In this document: piece after piece, positions 25,992 to 34,924 of the stretch
How positions within the stretch are numbered: position 1 is the stretch's first letter
How the letters are laid out: every line of letters begins with the position of its first letter
Origin: Mycobacterium sp.
GTDB taxonomy: Bacteria > Actinomycetota > Actinomycetes > Mycobacteriales > Mycobacteriaceae
Length of the DNA stretch: 64,000 nucleotides
Reading direction: 5' to 3'
Assembly (NCBI RefSeq): GCF_004298145.1
Contig: NZ_SCRH01000038.1
Span: 1-64,000 of the forward strand
Notes under the pieces: generated by a model
Databases searched by the model: none
What the model was told of the DNA's origin: nothing
The model's input: only the letters and a program-made list of their open reading frames with translations
Translations under genes and position numbers: made by a program

Positions 25992-28064
25992 ATGACGAGC
26001 CCGAGAGCAGCGGTAAACCAGGCGGCCCCGGCGGCGGATTCCGCAGCCAGCGGCGAGCTGATCAGTCCGCAACGGCGGAACCTGATCTTTGTCGCGATCG
26101 CGCTCGGCATGCTGCTCGCGGCGCTGGATCAGACCATCGTCGCGACGGCGCTGCCAACAATCGTCGCCGACTTGGGCGATGCCGGACATCAATCCTGGGT
26201 TGTCACCAGCTATCTGCTCGCATCGACCGTCGTCACCGCGCTGGCCGGCAAGCTCGGGGATCTGTATGGCCGCAAGCGGGTATTCCAGGCGGCCATCGTT
26301 TTCTTCGTCATCGGATCGGCGTTGTGCGGGCTGTCCCAGTCGATGACCATGCTGGTGGGATCGCGTGCCCTGCAAGGGATCGGCGGCGGTGCGATCACCG
26401 TCACCGCCAGCGCGCTGATCGGCGAGGTCGTTCCGCTGCGGGATCGGGGCCGATACCAGGGCATCCTCGGAGCGGTCTTCGGCGTCACCACCGTCATCGG
26501 CCCACTGCTGGGCGGCTACTTCACCGACTACCTGACGTGGCGGTGGGCGTTCTGGGTCAACGTGCCGATCTCGGTGATCGTGATCTTCGTTGCCGCCGCG
26601 GCGATTCCGGCGCTGGCCGCGTCCGCCAAGCCGGTCATCGACTATCCCGGAATCGTGTTCATCGGCCTGGGCGCAACGGGCCTGACGCTGGCGACCAGCT
26701 GGGGCGGCACGCTGTATCCGTGGGGGTCGCCGACGATCATCGGCTTGTTCGTCGGCGCCGTGCTGGCGCTGGGCGTTTTCATGGTGGTGGAACGTCGCGC
26801 CGCCGAGCCGATCCTGCCCATCCGGTTGTTCGCCAGTCCGGTGTTCACCGTGTGCTGCGTGCTGTCCTTCGTCGTGGGCTTTGCGATGCTCGGCGCACTG
26901 ACGTTCCTGCCGACCTACATGCAATACGTCAACGGCGTTTCGGCGACCACCTCGGGCCTGCGCACGCTGCCGATGGTGGTGGGGATGCTGATCACCTCGA
27001 CCGGCAGCGGCACCCTGGTCGGCCGGACCGGCCGCTACAAGGTGTTTCCGGTGACCGGTACCGCGCTGATGGCGCTGGCGTTTCTTCTGATGTCGCGGAT
27101 GGAGCCGTCCACGTCCGCCCTGATCCAGTCGCTGTACCTGGTCATCCTGGGAGCCGGTATCGGGTTGTCCATGCAGGTGCTGGTTCTCATCGTGCAAAAC
27201 ACGTCGAACTTCGAGGACCTCGGTGTCGCCACGTCGGGGGTGACGTTCTTCCGCACCATCGGAAGTTCGTTCGGCGCGGCGATATTCGGCTCGCTGTTCG
27301 TGAACTTCCTCAACAGCAGAATCGGCCCGGCCCTGGCGGCCAGCGGCGTCCCACCCAGCGCGGCCAGTTCGCCCGGGGCCCTGCACCGGCAGCCACATGA
27401 GGTGGCGGCGCCCATCGTGGCGGCCTACGCGGAGTCTCTCACCGCGGTTTTCTTCTGGGCCGCACCGGTCGCCCTGGTCGGTTTCGTACTGGCGCTGTTC
27501 CTGCGCGAGGTTCCGCTCAGGGATATTCACGACAGCACAGTGGATCTCGGTGACGCGTTCGGCATGCCGACCACCGAGACACCTGACCAGATGCTGGAGA
27601 TCGCGATCGCGCGGATGTTGCGCGGCGAAACCGGCATGCGGTTGCGCAGCATCGCGATGCGACCCGATTGCCGGCTCGACGTCGCCGGGCTGTGGGGAGT
27701 GTTGCGCATCAATCGCTACACGCAGATGTACGGGGCCGCTCGTCTCACCGACATTGCCGACTATCTCCGGATACCGTTCGAGGTTCTCGAGCCCACCTTC
27801 TCGCGCCTGGTGGCTGACGGCTACGCGCAGGGTGACGGCGAACGGATGTGGCTCACCCCGGCCGGGGCTCAGCAAGTCGGCTACGTGCACTCGCTGCTGG
27901 TGGCCTGGCTCGTCGACAAGCTCGCCCGGTCACCGGGCTTCGAGGGCCGACCGGACCGCCGCGCGGTGCAGGCCGCGCTCGAACGCGTCGCGCATCGAGT
28001 TCTCGCCCAACGAGATTGGCATGACGAAGCGCCAACCACGGCTATCAACGCGGGCGCTCGCTAG
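25992..28064 (+). CDS. DHA2-type MFS exporter fused to a winged-helix domain (Rv1877-like)
   Basis: The 690-residue protein has 14 predicted membrane segments (about 30-510) with the family motif LDQTIVATALPTI in segment 1, GKLGDLYGRKRVF (motif A) and a motif C-like GAVFGVTTVIGPLLGG, as in proton-driven drug exporters. After the last segment about 170 cytoplasmic residues follow; the final 110 (LTDIADYLRIPFEVLEPTFSRL, then WLTPAGAQQVGY) look like a MarR-type winged helix. Substrates are unknown. It is 35 bp after bfrA on the same strand. Confidence 0.92.
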   Translation: MTSPRAAVNQAAPAADSAASGELISPQRRNLIFVAIALGMLLAALDQTIVATALPTIVADLGDAGHQSWVVTSYLLASTVVTALAGKLGDLYGRKRVFQAAIVFFVIGSALCGLSQSMTMLVGSRALQGIGGGAITVTASALIGEVVPLRDRGRYQGILGAVFGVTTVIGPLLGGYFTDYLTWRWAFWVNVPISVIVIFVAAAAIPALAASAKPVIDYPGIVFIGLGATGLTLATSWGGTLYPWGSPTIIGLFVGAVLALGVFMVVERRAAEPILPIRLFASPVFTVCCVLSFVVGFAMLGALTFLPTYMQYVNGVSATTSGLRTLPMVVGMLITSTGSGTLVGRTGRYKVFPVTGTALMALAFLLMSRMEPSTSALIQSLYLVILGAGIGLSMQVLVLIVQNTSNFEDLGVATSGVTFFRTIGSSFGAAIFGSLFVNFLNSRIGPALAASGVPPSAASSPGALHRQPHEVAAPIVAAYAESLTAVFFWAAPVALVGFVLALFLREVPLRDIHDSTVDLGDAFGMPTTETPDQMLEIAIARMLRGETGMRLRSIAMRPDCRLDVAGLWGVLRINRYTQMYGAARLTDIADYLRIPFEVLEPTFSRLVADGYAQGDGERMWLTPAGAQQVGYVHSLLVAWLVDKLARSPGFEGRPDRRAVQAALERVAHRVLAQRDWHDEAPTTAINAGAR

Positions 28065-28129
28065 CCGGTGGCGATGCCCGTTTCCCGACAACCGCAACCG
28101 CGGCCCTTGCGCGGGCGTACCATCGCGCC

Positions 28130-28624
28130 ATGAGCCGAATCGGAACTTTTGCTGACGACGACCTGGCCGGCTGGTTCGCGAAGTCTCCGGACATCGGCGG
28201 CGCGCTCGGCGCCTTGAGCCAGGCGGTGTACACGAAAAACCGGTTGCCGTTGCGCACTCGCGAATTGGCGCGCGCGGTGATCGCCCGCCGCAACGAATGC
28301 GTCGTCTGCGCCAACACCCGCGACGAAGACGGGCCCGCCGCGGGCGTCGACGAAGAGCTGTACGACCACGCCCACGAGTGGCGCACCTGGCCCGGCTACA
28401 GCGGCCAGGAGCGGCTGGCGGCCGAGTTCGCCGACCGTTTCGCGACCGATCACACCGCCCTGCGCGACGACGAAGACTTCTGGAGCCGCTGCGCCGAACA
28501 CCTCTCCGATGAGCTGCTCGCCGACCTGGCGCTGTCCTGCGCGTTGTGGGTGGGTATGGGCCGGGTGTTGCGGACCCTCGACATCGGCCAGGCCTGCAAG
28601 CTGACTATACCCAGCCGCGTGTAG
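28130..28624 (+). CDS. Carboxymuconolactone decarboxylase/AhpD-like protein
   Basis: The 164-residue helical protein has the redox pair ECVVCANTR (Cys-x2-Cys) near 56-59, as in AhpD-like peroxidase partners. The AhpD Glu/His relay is only partly recognisable. A close family relative lies at 60126-60608. Role is unknown; an antioxidant role is inferred from the motif. Confidence 0.85.
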   Translation: MSRIGTFADDDLAGWFAKSPDIGGALGALSQAVYTKNRLPLRTRELARAVIARRNECVVCANTRDEDGPAAGVDEELYDHAHEWRTWPGYSGQERLAAEFADRFATDHTALRDDEDFWSRCAEHLSDELLADLALSCALWVGMGRVLRTLDIGQACKLTIPSRV

Positions 28625-28735
28625 CCGTTTCCCGCTCCGCACGTTCCGGGCGACCGGCGATGACGCGCGCCGGGGGCACAAAGTGTGGCGCCACGATGTT
28701 GCGCTACGGGTGAGACAACGCAGAGGGAGACGCCG

Positions 28736-29617
28736 GTGAAGGTTCGCTTCGGCGTCGGGCTGGGTGCGGACACCGCTCCGAATCAGCTGGCCGCCATCGT
28801 CGATCATCTCGAGGCCAACGGCGTGGACTCGCTGTGGTTTTCCGAGCTGGTGTACTCACCGGCGGTGGATCCGGTGGTCGGGATGGCCTATGCGCTCGCC
28901 CGGACGACTCGGTTGAAGGTGGGCACCTCGGTGGCCGTGCTGCCGGGGCGGCATCCGGTGCTGGTGGCCAAGCAGTTGGCGTCGTTGGCGGCCGTGGCGC
29001 CGAAGCGGGTCCTTCCGGTGTTCGGTTTGCGTTCGGCGATTCCGGCCGAGCGTGAGGTGTTTGTGGTTCCCGACGGCCAACGGGCGGCGGTCTTCGACGA
29101 ATCGCTGCGGGTGCTGCGCTCGGCGCTCATCGAGGATTCGACGACGTTCGCGGGCCGATACTTCACCGTGACCGGGGCGGCGGTCGCGCCGAGACCGACA
29201 CCGCCGCTGGACATCTGGCTGGGCGGGGCGGCACCGGCGGCATTTCGGCGCATCGGTGCGCTGGGCGACGGCTGGCTGGGCAGTTTCCTCACCCCGGCGG
29301 AGGCCAGGGCGGGGCGCGAGGCGATCGAGCGGGCCGCGGCGCAGGCCGGCCGACGCATCGAACCCGACCACTTCGGGATCTCGTTGGCCGTCTCCAATGG
29401 CGAGTTGCCCGCGGAGTTGGCCGCGGCGGTCCGCAAGCGTCGCCCGGACCTCGACCCCGATGAGCTGATCGCCGCCGGGTGGGATCGGCTGCACCACCAG
29501 CTGGACGCCTACCTCGAGGCGGGGTTGACGAAGTTCGTCATCCGGCCGGCCGGCAGTGCACCCGTGGACGGTTTCCTCGATCGGTTCGTCTCCGAGCTCG
29601 TCGGCCGCCAGAACTGA
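28736..29617 (+). CDS. F420-dependent LLM-class oxidoreductase
   Basis: The 293-residue luciferase-like TIM barrel begins VKVRFGVGLGADTAPNQL and includes SLWFSELVY, GTSVAVLPGRHPVLVAKQLA and PLDIWLGGAAPAAFRRIG, typical of mycobacterial F420-dependent members (MSMEG_3544 subgroup as I recall). GTG 28736 follows GAGGGAGA at good spacing; the longer frame begins in unrelated sequence. It precedes glnA3 on the same strand by 56 bp. The substrate is unknown. Confidence 0.88.
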   Translation: MKVRFGVGLGADTAPNQLAAIVDHLEANGVDSLWFSELVYSPAVDPVVGMAYALARTTRLKVGTSVAVLPGRHPVLVAKQLASLAAVAPKRVLPVFGLRSAIPAEREVFVVPDGQRAAVFDESLRVLRSALIEDSTTFAGRYFTVTGAAVAPRPTPPLDIWLGGAAPAAFRRIGALGDGWLGSFLTPAEARAGREAIERAAAQAGRRIEPDHFGISLAVSNGELPAELAAAVRKRRPDLDPDELIAAGWDRLHHQLDAYLEAGLTKFVIRPAGSAPVDGFLDRFVSELVGRQN

Positions 29618-29673
29618 TCGGCCGTGCCGGCGACGACGCGGTTTGCCATACCGGGCCGCCTCGAGGTTGCAGA

Positions 29674-31035
29674 ATGACTGCCATGACCGGCACACCGCTT
29701 GCCGCCGCGGCGATCGCCCAGCTGGAGGCCGAGGGCGTCGACACGGTCATCGGCACCGTCGTCAATCCCGCCGGCCTCACCCTGGCCAAGGCGGTTCCGA
29801 TCCGGCAGACCAACACATTCGCGGATCCCGGTCTGGGCGCGAGCCCCTCCTGGCACGCGTTCGCCATCGACCAGACCGGCATCGCCTTCACCGCCGATGT
29901 AGGTGTGGTGGGGGATCAACGTCTGCGCGTCGATCTGTCGGCGTTGCGCATCGTGGGCGACGGCCTGGCGTGGGCGCCCGCCGCGTTCTTTGAACAGGAC
30001 GGCACGCCGGTACCCATGTGCGGCAGGGGAACGCTGCGACGGATCGAGGCCGCGCTCGCCGAAGCCGGTATCGAGGCGACGATGGGGCACGAAATCGAAT
30101 TCCTTCTGGTCGGCCCGGATGGCGGACGGCTGCCGTCGACGTCGTGGGCCCAGTACGGCCTTGCCGGCGTGCTGGAGCACGAAGCGTTCATCCGGGACGT
30201 GATCGGGTCGGCGACGGGGGCCCGTATCGGGATCGAACAGATCCATCCCGAGTACGGCGCCAACCAGTTCGAGATCTCGCTGCCACCGCAACCCCCGGTG
30301 GCGGCGGCCGATCAGCTGATCCTGATGCGGCTCATCATCGGCCGCGTGGTCCGCCGCCACGGCCTTCGCATCAGCTTCTCGCCCGCACCTTTTGCCGACG
30401 GCGTCGGATCCGGTGCTCACCAACACTTTTCGCTGACTACGTCGGAGGGTCCGCTGTTCTCCGACGGCGCGGGCGCCCGGGGCATGGCGCCGGCGGGGGA
30501 GAGCGCCGTGGCGGGTGTTGTCCGCGGCCTTCCGGAAGCCCAGGGCGTGCTGTGCGGATCCATTGTCTCGGGTCTGCGGATGCGGCCCGGTAACTGGGCC
30601 GGCGCGTACGCGTGCTGGGGTACCGAAAACCGCGAGGCCGCAGTCCGATTCATCACCGGCGGGCCCGGCAGCCCGCGTGGCGGGAATGTCGAGGTAAAGG
30701 TCGTCGATCCCTCGGCCAACCCGTACCTGGCTTCCGCGGCCATCCTCGGGCTCGCGCTGGACGGAATCAAATCCGAGGCCGCGCTGCCGCCGGAGATCAC
30801 GGTCGACCCGGCGGCCCTCTCCAGTGCCGACCGCGAGCGTGACGGCATCGTGCGCCTGACCGATTCGCAGTCCGAGGCAATTGCGGCACTTGATGCTTCG
30901 GAGCGGATGCGCGGCATTCTGGGCGATCAGGCGGTCGACATGGTGGTCGCGGTTCGCCGGCTGGAACACGAGCGCTACGGCGATCTGGACCCCGGGCCAC
31001 TGGCGGATCAGTTCCGCATGGCCTGGAGTCTGTGA
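29674..31035 (+). CDS. glnA3: Glutamine synthetase-like protein GlnA3
   Basis: The 453-residue protein has the glutamine synthetase fold with MGHEIEFLLV (metal Glu), GSGAHQHFSL (metal His), the RMRPGNWAGA region and NVEVKVVDPSANPYL. GlnA3 proteins are not the main ammonia-assimilating enzyme; in Streptomyces GlnA3 gamma-glutamylates polyamines, and that could apply here. The start at 29674 is supported by alignment with Rv1878 (about 450 residues, recalled). Its stop overlaps the start of the amidohydrolase (GTGA), so the two are translationally coupled. Confidence 0.93.
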   Translation: MTAMTGTPLAAAAIAQLEAEGVDTVIGTVVNPAGLTLAKAVPIRQTNTFADPGLGASPSWHAFAIDQTGIAFTADVGVVGDQRLRVDLSALRIVGDGLAWAPAAFFEQDGTPVPMCGRGTLRRIEAALAEAGIEATMGHEIEFLLVGPDGGRLPSTSWAQYGLAGVLEHEAFIRDVIGSATGARIGIEQIHPEYGANQFEISLPPQPPVAAADQLILMRLIIGRVVRRHGLRISFSPAPFADGVGSGAHQHFSLTTSEGPLFSDGAGARGMAPAGESAVAGVVRGLPEAQGVLCGSIVSGLRMRPGNWAGAYACWGTENREAAVRFITGGPGSPRGGNVEVKVVDPSANPYLASAAILGLALDGIKSEAALPPEITVDPAALSSADRERDGIVRLTDSQSEAIAALDASERMRGILGDQAVDMVVAVRRLEHERYGDLDPGPLADQFRMAWSL

Positions 31036-32162
31036 CAGGGCTGGAAATGACCGCCGACACCCGTGACCTGGCCGAGCACATCGGCACAGTGTCGCTGATC
31101 GATCAGCACGTCCACGGTTGTTGGTTGACGGCCGGGGAGCGGCAACGATTCGAGAACGCACTCAACGAGGCCAACACCGAGCCCATCACCGATTCGGGTT
31201 TCGACTCACAACTCGGGTTCGCCGTGCGAGCTCACTGCGCTGCCGTTCTGGGCCTGCCCAAACATGTCGACCCGCGGGCGTATTGGGAGCGTCGTCGCCA
31301 GTTCGGCGAAGACGAACTCGCCCGCCTGTTCTTGTCGGCCGCGGGCGTATGCGACTGGTTGGTGGATACCGGGATCGGAAGCGACGGGGTCGCCGGGGTT
31401 GCGGATATGGCTCGGCTGTCCGGCGATCGCGCGCGCGAAATCGTGCGCCTCGAGGAGGTGGCCGAGCAGGCCGCGCAGGCGCCGGGTGACTATGCGGCGG
31501 CATTCGAGGAGATCCTGCGCGAGCGCGCGGCCGGCGCCGTTGGCACCAAATCGATCCTGGCCTACCGCGGCGGATTCGAGGGCGACCTCAGTGAGCCGTC
31601 GGCAGCGGAGGTTGCCGAGGCCGCCGGCCGGTGGCGCGAGGGCGGCGGGACCCGGTTGCGGGACCGGGTCCTGCTGCGGTTCGGATTGCACCAGGCGCTG
31701 CGGCTCGGCAAGCCATTGCAATTTCACGTCGGGTTCGGCGATCGTGACTGCGACCTGCATCAGGCCAATCCGGTTCTGCTGCTTGACTTTCTGCGCCAGT
31801 CGGCGAACGTTCCGATCGTGCTGTTGCACTGTTATCCCTACGAGCGTGAGGCCGGCTATTTGGCGCAGGCGTTCAACAACGTCTATCTTGACGGCGGGCT
31901 GAGCGTGAACCACCTGGGGGCGCGGTCGCCGGCGTTCCTCGCGCGACTGCTGGAGATGGCGCCCTTCTCCAAGATCCTCTACTCGTCAGACGGATTCGGC
32001 CCCGCGGAACTGCACTTTCTCGGAGCGGTTTTGTGGCGCCGGGGTATCCACCGAGTGCTTTGCGAATTCGTCGATAACGGCGACTGGAGCGAGGCCGACG
32101 CAATCCGGGTGGTCGATCTCATCGCCCGCGAGAACGCCGAGCGTATCTACAACCTCACGTAG
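31032..32162 (+). CDS. Amidohydrolase-2 family protein coupled to glnA3 (Rv1879-like)
   Basis: The 376-residue TIM-barrel metal hydrolase shows LIDQHVHG (metal HxH), LQFHVGFGD, IVLLHCYPY and LYSSDGFG (metal Asp). It overlaps glnA3 by four bases. In fungi and plants the same two domains are fused as FluG/nodulin-type proteins (amidohydrolase plus glutamine synthetase), which suggests that this enzyme removes or transfers a gamma-glutamyl group made by GlnA3. Start GTG 31032 or ATG 31047. Confidence 0.9.
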   Translation: MTGLEMTADTRDLAEHIGTVSLIDQHVHGCWLTAGERQRFENALNEANTEPITDSGFDSQLGFAVRAHCAAVLGLPKHVDPRAYWERRRQFGEDELARLFLSAAGVCDWLVDTGIGSDGVAGVADMARLSGDRAREIVRLEEVAEQAAQAPGDYAAAFEEILRERAAGAVGTKSILAYRGGFEGDLSEPSAAEVAEAAGRWREGGGTRLRDRVLLRFGLHQALRLGKPLQFHVGFGDRDCDLHQANPVLLLDFLRQSANVPIVLLHCYPYEREAGYLAQAFNNVYLDGGLSVNHLGARSPAFLARLLEMAPFSKILYSSDGFGPAELHFLGAVLWRRGIHRVLCEFVDNGDWSEADAIRVVDLIARENAERIYNLT

Positions 32163-32301
32163 CCCGGCAACCGGCCATGAGAAGGGATTCGGGCACAAAT
32201 TTTTCACAAAATCCGATGTAACCAACCGTCCGTGCGCATAGGCTTTCCAAAGACGAATCGGGCGACGTCACCAAACTGAGGCAACAAGGAGGTTTGGGCA
32301 C

Positions 32302-32445
32302 ATGTTGTCCCGTGCTGCGGTCACCGCGGCCGTCGTTCCCGTCGCCGCCGCCTTGGCGCCTCCGGCCTACACGTCACCCAGTGGCGGTTGCTACACCGCC
32401 AGTCCTGGTGGCTGCGTGCCATATCCCCCACAGGGCAGGTTGTAG
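32302..32445 (+). CDS. Small secreted peptide, 47 residues
   Basis: The short open frame follows AAGGAGG with good spacing. It encodes MLSRAAVTAAVVPVAAAL as a signal-like segment, then a 27-residue tail with two Cys (CYTASPGGC) and a Pro/Tyr-rich end (VPYPPQGRL). The ribosome site, export signal and Cys pair support a real gene. No family was recognised. It lies alone between the amidohydrolase and the epoxide-hydrolase-like gene. Confidence 0.65.
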   Translation: MLSRAAVTAAVVPVAAALAPPAYTSPSGGCYTASPGGCVPYPPQGRL

Positions 32446-32567
32446 TCAAGCCCTAGCGCAGTTTGTGCCGAGGGATCGCCGGAATGGCCCATGAGGGGTG
32501 GCCATGCCGGCATTCCACGGCACCGCGTATCGAACCGGCGCAGCCCACTCCCTGAAAAAGGGAATTG

Positions 32568-33026
32568 TCAGACCAGCGCCGACGCGTCGAATACCCAACT
32601 GGTATCCCCATTTGCCAAGCCCTCGAAGTGGTTCGGGGGAGCGAAGGCCACCAGGCTGTTCATGTCCCAATAGTCTTTCCAGACCGTGATCTTGCCGTCG
32701 ACGACTTTGTGGACCGTCACGAATCGCAGCACGCCCTGCTCTCCGGTCGCGAATGTCCATGTCTCAGAGTGCTCGTAGAGCACATCGGAACCGTTGGACA
32801 CCAGCACGCCGGTGTGGTTCTCGTAGCCCGCGAGGTGCTCGAGCCCCATCTTGAGGCGTTTGACGATGTCCTCCGGACCGCGGGCCGACAAGGCCGGGAC
32901 CGGCATGTCGACATAGAGGCAGTCGTCGGACAGAAACGTCGTGATCGCTTCCCAATCGCGCCTCGAAAGGGCCTGCCACAGCCCACGTACGACATCCTCG
33001 ACCGCGATCATAGATACCTCTGTCAT
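32568..33026 (-). CDS. Limonene-1,2-epoxide hydrolase-like/SnoaL-fold protein
   Basis: The 152-residue cone-fold protein has WQALSRRDWEAITTFLSDDCLY and DGKITVWKDYWDMNSL; the latter resembles the Asp-bearing helix region of limonene epoxide hydrolases (DGRITLWRDYFD in M. tuberculosis Rv2740, as recalled). The Arg-x-Asp pair of that family seems replaced (YEHSETW), so epoxide hydrolysis is uncertain. It is just downstream of cyp140, whose frameshifted reading frame runs into it. Confidence 0.75.
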   Translation of the reverse strand: MTEVSMIAVEDVVRGLWQALSRRDWEAITTFLSDDCLYVDMPVPALSARGPEDIVKRLKMGLEHLAGYENHTGVLVSNGSDVLYEHSETWTFATGEQGVLRFVTVHKVVDGKITVWKDYWDMNSLVAFAPPNHFEGLANGDTSWVFDASALV

Positions 33027-34434
33027 ACGGGCAAATAAACTCGGTTACCGCGTCGGTGTCAACCACCTGCGTCGACCCGCGCGCGTCGGCCCGTGCTGAG
33101 ACGCGCGGACGGCTAACTCTCGGTGGCGGCCATCGACCGGGCCGGCCCCAGCGCACCGGCAGCGACGACCATCCCCGCAGCACGCGGGTCTCGCGCCTGC
33201 TGCCGGCACCTGCCGCGCGCACCTCGGGGAAGCGGTCGAAGAACGTGCGCAGCCCGACTTCGCCCTCCGCGCGGGCAAGGGCCGCACCCAGGCAGAAGTG
33301 CCGACCCCCGGAGAATGCGAGATGCCTTCCAGCATTCGATCTTTCGATGTCGAAGCGGTGCGGATCCTCGAACACGGCCGGATCCCTGTTGGCGGCAGCC
33401 AGATACACCAGCACCAGGTCGCCGCGTGCGAGCTGCCGCCCCGCTATCTCGACATCGTCGAGCGCCATCCGCGCGGTCAGCTGCACCGGCGATTCCAGCC
33501 GCAGGATCTCTTCGACCGCGTTGGGCCACAATTCCGGGCGGCGTCGTAGCGTCTCGAGGTGCTGGGGCGCGTCCAACAGCATGCGAATCCCGTTGCCGAG
33601 CAGGTTCACCGTGGTCTCGAAGCCGGCCGCCAACACCAGTCCGGCGATCGCCTGAAGCTCGTTCTCATCGAGATAGGTTTCCGCAGAGCCGCTTTCGGCG
33701 GTCTGGATCACCTGGCTCATCAAATTGTCGCTGGGGTCCAGGCGCAGCCGCCGCAGATGCTCGGTGAGCCAGGAGCTGAAGCCGGCGATCCCGTCCTGCA
33801 CGCTGCGGTACTGCCGCCACGGCAATCCGATGTCAAGGCTCGGCGCGGCCAGCTCACCGAATTCCAGGACACGCGGCCGGTCCGGCTCGGGCACGCCGAG
33901 GATCTCGCTGATGATCGACACTGGAAGCTGCGAGCAATAGCGTCCGACGATGTCGACCACGCCGGACTCGCCGGTCAACTGGTCCAGCAGGTCGGTGGCC
34001 GTCCGCTCGACCCGGTCTCGCAGCGCGGCGACCGCCCTGGGCGTGAACACGGCCGACACGGTCTTGCGGTAGCGGGTGTGGTCGGGCGGCTCGACGGCCA
34101 GCAAGGACGGCGCCCGCAGCGGATGCAGAAGGTCGTCGCGGGTGCGGCGCTCCAGCCATCGCAACGGTGCCGGCAGATTCGATCCGAAGATCAGCACCCG
34201 GAAGTCGTCGGACCGCAGCAGCTCGTGGGCGAGTGCGTGGTCGGCCGCCAGGTACGCGACACGGCCCTTCACCAGCTTGCCCCGGGCCCGTACTTCGTCG
34301 TAGAAGCGCACCGGGTCGGCGGCCACCGCCGGATCGGCGATCAACCTGGCCTGGACGTCACCGCGGCGGGCTCCGAACGCGGCGACGCCCCGGATGAAGC
34401 CGTGCATCGCGAACCAGTGCAGTCGCTCCTTCAC
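32764..34434 (-). CDS. cyp140: Cytochrome P450 CYP140 with a C-terminal frameshift
   Basis: This P450 has the I-helix AGFETT, the ExxR helix (EEILR) and the heme loop FSGGRHFCLGAALARAE. The open frame gives 556 residues, about 118 more than the 438 I recall for Cyp140. The reading frame leaves the family sequence after RGWSSLPV; one base inserted there would restore ALGPARSMAATES and a stop at 33113, giving 440 residues. The extra tail is Arg/Pro-rich and overlaps the next gene by 263 bp. The heme core is complete, so the enzyme may still fold. It could also be a sequencing error. Substrate unknown. Confidence 0.88.
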   Translation of the reverse strand: MKERLHWFAMHGFIRGVAAFGARRGDVQARLIADPAVAADPVRFYDEVRARGKLVKGRVAYLAADHALAHELLRSDDFRVLIFGSNLPAPLRWLERRTRDDLLHPLRAPSLLAVEPPDHTRYRKTVSAVFTPRAVAALRDRVERTATDLLDQLTGESGVVDIVGRYCSQLPVSIISEILGVPEPDRPRVLEFGELAAPSLDIGLPWRQYRSVQDGIAGFSSWLTEHLRRLRLDPSDNLMSQVIQTAESGSAETYLDENELQAIAGLVLAAGFETTVNLLGNGIRMLLDAPQHLETLRRRPELWPNAVEEILRLESPVQLTARMALDDVEIAGRQLARGDLVLVYLAAANRDPAVFEDPHRFDIERSNAGRHLAFSGGRHFCLGAALARAEGEVGLRTFFDRFPEVRAAGAGSRRETRVLRGWSSLPVRWGRPGRWPPPRVSRPRVSARADARGSTQVVDTDAVTEFICPYDRGIYDRGRGCRTWAVAGPFEARLGSDHDVSVRRLPLCRHAGPGLVGPRSGGHRQTPQDGARAPRGLREPHRRAGVQRFRCALRAL

Positions 34435-34490
34435 CGGCCCCTCCTTCGCTCAGGTGTCGTTACGAGCGTAGGCCTCGAGCGTCGAGAGAA

Positions 34491-34913
34491 TCAGCACTCC
34501 GCAACGATTTTGAAGTCGGTGGTCACGACCTTGTTGGGGTTGCTGCTGTTGATGCCGTACGCGCTACCTGTGATGGTGTACGCGTCGTTGGTGAGGTCGA
34601 CATGCGCATCGCCCACCCCCCCTTGCCAAAAGCTGCCGGTGAAGCCGTCGACATTACGAATCTTGATCCACTGCGGCATGACCCGGTAACCACTGAGCAG
34701 CACCACCGCTTCGACGCCGCCATCGTGGTCGCCGATGTTGATGGTCCGATACATCTGGTCTTGCCGGCACGCCGGGGGACGCGTCATGTGCGTGGCGCCA
34801 TCGATGGTCAGACGGGCGGCCCGACGCGGTGTCGTCTGCGCCGCGCTGCACCCCGCGACGCCGACGACAACCGCTGCCATCGCCAAAGCCACTGTGCACA
34901 AGCGGTTTTGCAC
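34491..34913 (-). CDS. lppE: Lipoprotein LppE-like (LpqH/LppE family)
   Basis: The 140-residue protein has a signal peptide ending in the lipobox VAGC, followed by a beta-rich domain with two further Cys (C49 area and the C-terminal Cys). This matches the 19-kDa/LppE lipoprotein antigen family and has the length of Rv1881c as recalled. It is anchored at the outer face of the membrane; function is unknown. Confidence 0.92.
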   Translation of the reverse strand: MQNRLCTVALAMAAVVVGVAGCSAAQTTPRRAARLTIDGATHMTRPPACRQDQMYRTINIGDHDGGVEAVVLLSGYRVMPQWIKIRNVDGFTGSFWQGGVGDAHVDLTNDAYTITGSAYGINSSNPNKVVTTDFKIVAEC

Positions 34914-34924
34914 CAGCCGACTCC

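Noticed and set aside
25872..27890. 672-codon open frame antisense to the MFS exporter
   Set aside because: Composition is Arg/Gly/Asp/His-rich and it mirrors a clear transporter; no start signal or domain.
29509..31161. 550-codon open frame antisense to glnA3
   Set aside because: Glutamine synthetase motifs on the plus strand are unambiguous; the antisense frame has none.
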